Origin: CAZRDB01 sp964598695 | Lineage (GTDB): Bacteria > Armatimonadota > Zipacnadia > UBA1398 | Length of the DNA stretch: 8,689 nucleotides | Direction: 5' to 3' | Assembly: GCA_964598695.1 (NCBI GenBank) | Contig: CAZRDB010000201.1 | Span: 1 to 8,689 of the forward strand | Shown here: one piece after another, positions 5,830-8,689 of the stretch | Position numbering within the stretch: the first letter of the stretch is position 1 | Layout of the letters: each line of letters starts with the position of its first letter | Position numbers and translations under genes: made by a program | Notes under the pieces: model-generated | Databases searched by the model: none | The model's input: only the letters and a program-made list of their open reading frames with translations | Told to the model about the DNA's origin: nothing

Positions 5830-8353
5830 GCGCGAGGTCGGCGAGCGCGACGCCGCTCTCAGTGACCCGCAGCTCGAGAGGGGCCGTGAGCACGAGATCG
5901 GCCGGGAGTTCGTACTGCTGTGTCGTCCAGCGCAGGCCCGTCGCGGGCCGGAGCCACTCCCCCACGAGCCGGCCGTTGACGTGGAACGACTTGCGGCCGC
6001 CGCAGGTGTCGTCGGTCACCCGGACGACGAGCCACCGGTAGCCGTCGTCGCGGAAGTCCCGCAAGCGCGCGATGCCGGGCGCGTCGGTGCTCGTCCGCCA
6101 GCTCTCCTCGTCGAAGACCCCGGCGAGTGGCCAGCCGGTCAGCTCCCAGCCCTTCTCCGAGGTCGCGTTGCCGAGGTCGAGTGCGAGACTGGGCTCGTCC
6201 CGTCGGGCGAGCAGTTCGGCCAGGCGGCTCGGGTGGTTGTGGAGCAGCACGGGAGGGCCCGCCTCCTCGGGCTCCGGTTCCACGAAGCGGTACCCGAAGC
6301 GGTCGAACAGGGCAGCCGTCGCGCCCCAGGCGCGGGGATCGACCGGCCGGCCGGTCTCGTCGTAGATCCCGTAGACGTGGCTCCAGTAGTCGCGCCGGAG
6401 GCCGGGAAGATCGGCCGCCTCGATCCGCCGCACCAGCTCGGCGAGACCGACCGCGCCGTCGGCGGCGGGGTTCTCGGCAAGCGCCTGCCGCGCCGAGGCG
6501 AGGGTCACCCGCTCGGGGGGCGTGCCCGCGATCTCGGCCGCCGTGCCCCGCGCCTGCTCGATCCACCACCCCGCGCGCGCGAGCCGGGCGAGCACCTCGA
6601 CGTGCCAGAGCAACTCGGCCCGGGCCTCGGCGGGCGGCGGGAACAGGGCCAGGGCGCCCTCGCGCGCCGGCGTGCACGCGGCGAGCGCGCTCCGGGCCTC
6701 GGCGAGGCCGCGGGCGAGCGCCTCCTCCCCACCGGACCATCCGCCGCCACCCCAGTCCCAGACGACCTCGGTGTAGGGGAAGACCCGCATCCCGACTTCG
6801 GCACACGCCGGCCCGAAGGCGAGGCGCGCGTAGCTCTCGACGAGACCTTCCACGGTCCGGTCCGGGTTCCAGAAGCACTCCGCCGTTGCGAAGGCCTGGA
6901 TCTGGTTGAGCGCCGGGCTCATCGTGTAGTTGATGCCGCCCACGTAGGGGAGCCGAGCCTCGCGCTGCCGTCGGTCGAGGATCCGGGCGACCCGGAAGCG
7001 GGGGATCACCGTCCCCTCGCCCTCGCTCGCGGCGTAATCCCAGGTCGCGACGGGCCGCAGCGCGCCGATCGACCGGACGTAGGGCTCTCCCTCGCCGCCC
7101 CCCTCAGCGCCGAGCGAGTCCGCGTTGAGGCCCAGGTTGATGTCGGTGAAGGTGGCGCGCGGGAATGCGGCCAGCCGCTCGCCGTAGTAGGCGAACGCGT
7201 CGCGCGCCCGCTCGGGACCGCCCTCCCAGGCGTCGACACCCCAGCCCCAGAAGGGGGTGCCCCAGGTGCCGATATCGTAGATCAGCTCGGGCCGCGCCCG
7301 GTGGGTCCGCTCCGCGATCTCGGCACACAGGTCGATGTAGGTCCGGTAGTCGCAGCCGTTGCGCGTGCAGCCGCCCGGATCGCCGGGGAAGAGGCCGAGG
7401 ATGTCGACACCGTCGAGCCGCCGAGTCCAGAACTCCCACAGGCGGAGGAGCATGGCGCGCTCCTCCGGCACGTTCGGGCAGTAGTAGCGCCACTCGGGCC
7501 CGACCGTGTTCACGGCCTGCAGCATCTCCACGAGCAGGCCCTGGGTGTGGGCGTACCGGATCACCTCGCACATCGTCTCGGCGAACCGCTCCGTGTGTTC
7601 CGATCCCTCGAGGGCGGAGGGGTCGAACAGGGTCGGCACCAGCCAGAACTCGAAGACGTTGTAGCGCATCGCGGCGAGCATATCGATGAACCGGCGCCAC
7701 TGGTCGAGGTTCCAGGTGTTCGTCGGCGTGTCGTAGACGAAGTTGACGTTGTAGCGGTTCTGCAGGTGCTCGGCGAAGTTCAGGTAGTAGATCCGCAGGG
7801 GGAAGTGGGGCCGCGCGACGACCCGCTCGAGCCGGGTTCGGGCCGCGCCCGACTCGATCTCCAGGCTTCGCAGCAGCTCGAGGATCCCGTAGCGGCAGCC
7901 GATCGGCGCGGGGCTCCAGACCACCAGCACGGGGACGCCCTCGATCGCCAGCCGCTCGACCGCGAAGCCCTGGGCCCCCAGCTCGAGGGGAGCCTCGAAC
8001 CCGGCCCGCCGCAGCCGGGCCAGGTAGGGCGAGTCCTCGCCCCAGACGGGGAGGATGCATGGCGGCGCCAAACCGCTCACCTGCGAGGGGTCGCGCACCG
8101 GAAGCCCCACGCCCGCGTCGGCCTTGAGCGCACGGTTCAGCGTCTCGACCGCCGTGCGGATGACGACCGGCGCGTCGGCCGGGAGCAGCACCGACAGGCG
8201 GGCCTGGCCCCCCTCCACGAGAGCCACCGGCGGACCCTCGATGCGGCAGGCGCCGGCGTAGGGGCCGGGCCGGGCCGTGAGGTCCTCGAACGTGAGCGGG
8301 GCCGGACAGGGCGACGCGCCGAGCACGCACAACGCGAGGTGTGCCAGGACCAT
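5771..8353 (-). CDS. Secreted glycoside-hydrolase-like protein (GH20/GH67-type fold)
   Basis: This encodes an 860-residue protein probably acting on glycans outside the cytoplasm; the substrate is not determinable. The ATG at 8353 is chosen because GGGAGGAG (8368-8361) lies seven bases upstream and a short hydrophobic N-terminus (MVLAHLALCVLGASPC) follows. That leader lacks basic residues, so the signal peptide is plausible but weak. Residues about 50-180 resemble the alpha/beta domain before the barrel in GH20 and GH67 enzymes, with a nucleoside-like VVIRTAVETLNRAL helix and SPAPIGCRYGILELLRSLE near 147-165. Residues about 185-500 look like a TIM barrel: RIYYLNFAEHLQNRYN, NVFEFWLVPT (Glu235), LLVEMLQAVN (Glu276), GLFPGDPGGCTRNGC (Asp325, a candidate catalytic acid) and GGINYTMSPALNQ. 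A helical region runs to about 690, and a beta-sandwich of carbohydrate-binding type at about 720-845 contains FHVNGRLVGEW. The exact GH family and the catalytic residues are inference. Its stop overlaps the convergent neighbour. Confidence 0.85.
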   Translation of the reverse strand: MVLAHLALCVLGASPCPAPLTFEDLTARPGPYAGACRIEGPPVALVEGGQARLSVLLPADAPVVIRTAVETLNRALKADAGVGLPVRDPSQVSGLAPPCILPVWGEDSPYLARLRRAGFEAPLELGAQGFAVERLAIEGVPVLVVWSPAPIGCRYGILELLRSLEIESGAARTRLERVVARPHFPLRIYYLNFAEHLQNRYNVNFVYDTPTNTWNLDQWRRFIDMLAAMRYNVFEFWLVPTLFDPSALEGSEHTERFAETMCEVIRYAHTQGLLVEMLQAVNTVGPEWRYYCPNVPEERAMLLRLWEFWTRRLDGVDILGLFPGDPGGCTRNGCDYRTYIDLCAEIAERTHRARPELIYDIGTWGTPFWGWGVDAWEGGPERARDAFAYYGERLAAFPRATFTDINLGLNADSLGAEGGGEGEPYVRSIGALRPVATWDYAASEGEGTVIPRFRVARILDRRQREARLPYVGGINYTMSPALNQIQAFATAECFWNPDRTVEGLVESYARLAFGPACAEVGMRVFPYTEVVWDWGGGGWSGGEEALARGLAEARSALAACTPAREGALALFPPPAEARAELLWHVEVLARLARAGWWIEQARGTAAEIAGTPPERVTLASARQALAENPAADGAVGLAELVRRIEAADLPGLRRDYWSHVYGIYDETGRPVDPRAWGATAALFDRFGYRFVEPEPEEAGPPVLLHNHPSRLAELLARRDEPSLALDLGNATSEKGWELTGWPLAGVFDEESWRTSTDAPGIARLRDFRDDGYRWLVVRVTDDTCGGRKSFHVNGRLVGEWLRPATGLRWTTQQYELPADLVLTAPLELRVTESGVALADLALTRSPLTEAELAQLEHPAP

Positions 8354-8448
8354 TGGGGAACTCCTCCCATCGCAGTTGCTGCTCTGTTCCCGCGTGCCGC
8401 TGGATGCCCTGCCGCGCCGTGTCGCGCCACAGGACGCCCGTCGGAAGG
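8354..8448. promoter_or_regulatory. Divergent intergenic region
   Basis: These 95 bases separate the hydrolase-like gene (leftward) from the partial exported-protein gene (rightward), so promoters for both should lie here. I see the ribosome binding site at 8361-8368 and GGAAGG at 8443-8448, but no convincing -35/-10 pair or operator palindrome. The promoter role is inferred from layout only. Confidence 0.45.
8361..8368 (-). promoter_or_regulatory. Ribosome binding site of the hydrolase-like gene
   Basis: Read on the minus strand, GGGAGGAG sits seven bases before the ATG at 8353-8351. It fixes this start and excludes a longer frame that would begin at 8590, which adds 79 Arg/Ser-rich residues overlapping the divergent gene. 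Confidence 0.8.
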
Positions 8449-8689
8449 ATGACCGCGTTGTCCCGCTGCTCGGTAGTTCTGCTCGCCCTTCTCTCACCGG
8501 CCGCCCTGGCCGACAACCCGCATGACCGGTACGTCTTCTGGCTCCCCGCGGGCGAGCTGCGGCTCGGCGATGCGGAGCGGGAGCAGGCATTCGGCTTTGC
8601 GCGTGAGCCGGACGGCCAGCGGCTCACCCTCCGGCCGCGGGCGACCCGGATGGGCGTCGCGCGCGGGCAGATGGTGCTCGTGGTGCGCG
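8449..8689 (+). CDS. Exported protein of unknown function, N-terminal part
   Basis: The frame is open from ATG 8449 to the window end, giving 80 complete residues of a longer protein. It starts MTALSRCSVVLLALLSPAALA, a clear signal peptide with a likely cut after ALA at residue 21. The mature part begins DNPHDRYVFWLPAGELRLGD and is charged, without membrane segments. GGAAGG at 8443-8448 touches the ATG, which is too close. The in-frame TTG at 8458 lies nine bases after it and keeps the whole hydrophobic core (SRCSVVLLALL), so TTG 8458 is an equally good or better start. I recognise no family in the visible part. The divergent hydrolase suggests a shared locus, which is inference. Confidence 0.75.
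   Translation, partial: MTALSRCSVVLLALLSPAALADNPHDRYVFWLPAGELRLGDAEREQAFGFAREPDGQRLTLRPRATRMGVARGQMVLVVR

Noticed and set aside
5522..8452. A 976-residue open frame on the plus strand opposite the hydrolase gene
   Set aside because: It is antisense to a gene with a proper ribosome binding site and a recognisable fold. Its translation is rich in Arg, Pro, Gly, Ala and Glu with no domain logic, and it is a typical shadow frame of GC-rich DNA.
7104..8627. A 507-residue minus-strand frame overlapping the hydrolase gene
   Set aside because: It is in another frame of the same strand, Arg/Pro/Ala-rich, with no start signal; the hydrolase frame has the fold signatures.
1..8689. tRNA or rRNA genes, CRISPR arrays, insertion sequences, att sites
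   Set aside because: I found no cloverleaf-like segment, regularly spaced repeats, transposase motifs or terminal inverted repeats on either strand by eye.

Overview
The window is uniformly GC-rich DNA, with strong G/C preference at third codon positions, good Shine-Dalgarno sites and several secreted proteins. This fits an uncultured, free-living, high-GC bacterium that degrades polysaccharides (a Planctomycetota-, Acidobacteriota- or Armatimonadota-like organism is my guess). No ribosomal or phylogenetic marker is present, so the lineage is inference. A 10-N gap flanked by error-rich sequence marks this as a draft scaffold.

Layout. Positions 2-349 (+) hold the C-terminal end of a conserved protein of unknown function that begins outside the window. 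After 31 bases, which include a consensus ribosome binding site, 381-2885 (+) encodes an 834-residue exported protein of unknown function that appears to start at a CTG codon. A perfect 13-bp GC-rich hairpin follows its stop. At 3067-5829 (+) lies a full-length paralogue of that protein. It is split in the deposited sequence by the gap at 5077-5086. The sequence on each side of the gap is a low-quality duplicate of good sequence on the opposite side, so removing about 189 surplus positions restores one in-frame gene of about 857 residues. On the minus strand, 8353-5771 encodes an 860-residue secreted glycoside-hydrolase-like protein. It has a GH20b/GH67-N-type N-terminal domain, a TIM-barrel-like core, a helical region and a C-terminal beta-sandwich. 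Its end overlaps the end of the second paralogue by 59 bases, tail to tail. Divergent from it, a new exported protein begins at 8449 (or 8458) (+) and runs off the window.

How they may work together. At least four of the five genes encode exported proteins. The two paralogues share a conserved N-terminal glycine-rich motif, a central PGNTxRQRL motif and a C-terminal CLDRMGG...YKRQCG module in which two cysteines keep a 30-residue spacing. The neighbouring hydrolase suggests an extracytoplasmic or envelope function linked to glycans, but nothing in the sequence proves a functional link. The most unusual items are the paralogue pair, the CTG start, the hidden assembly duplication and the convergent coding overlap.
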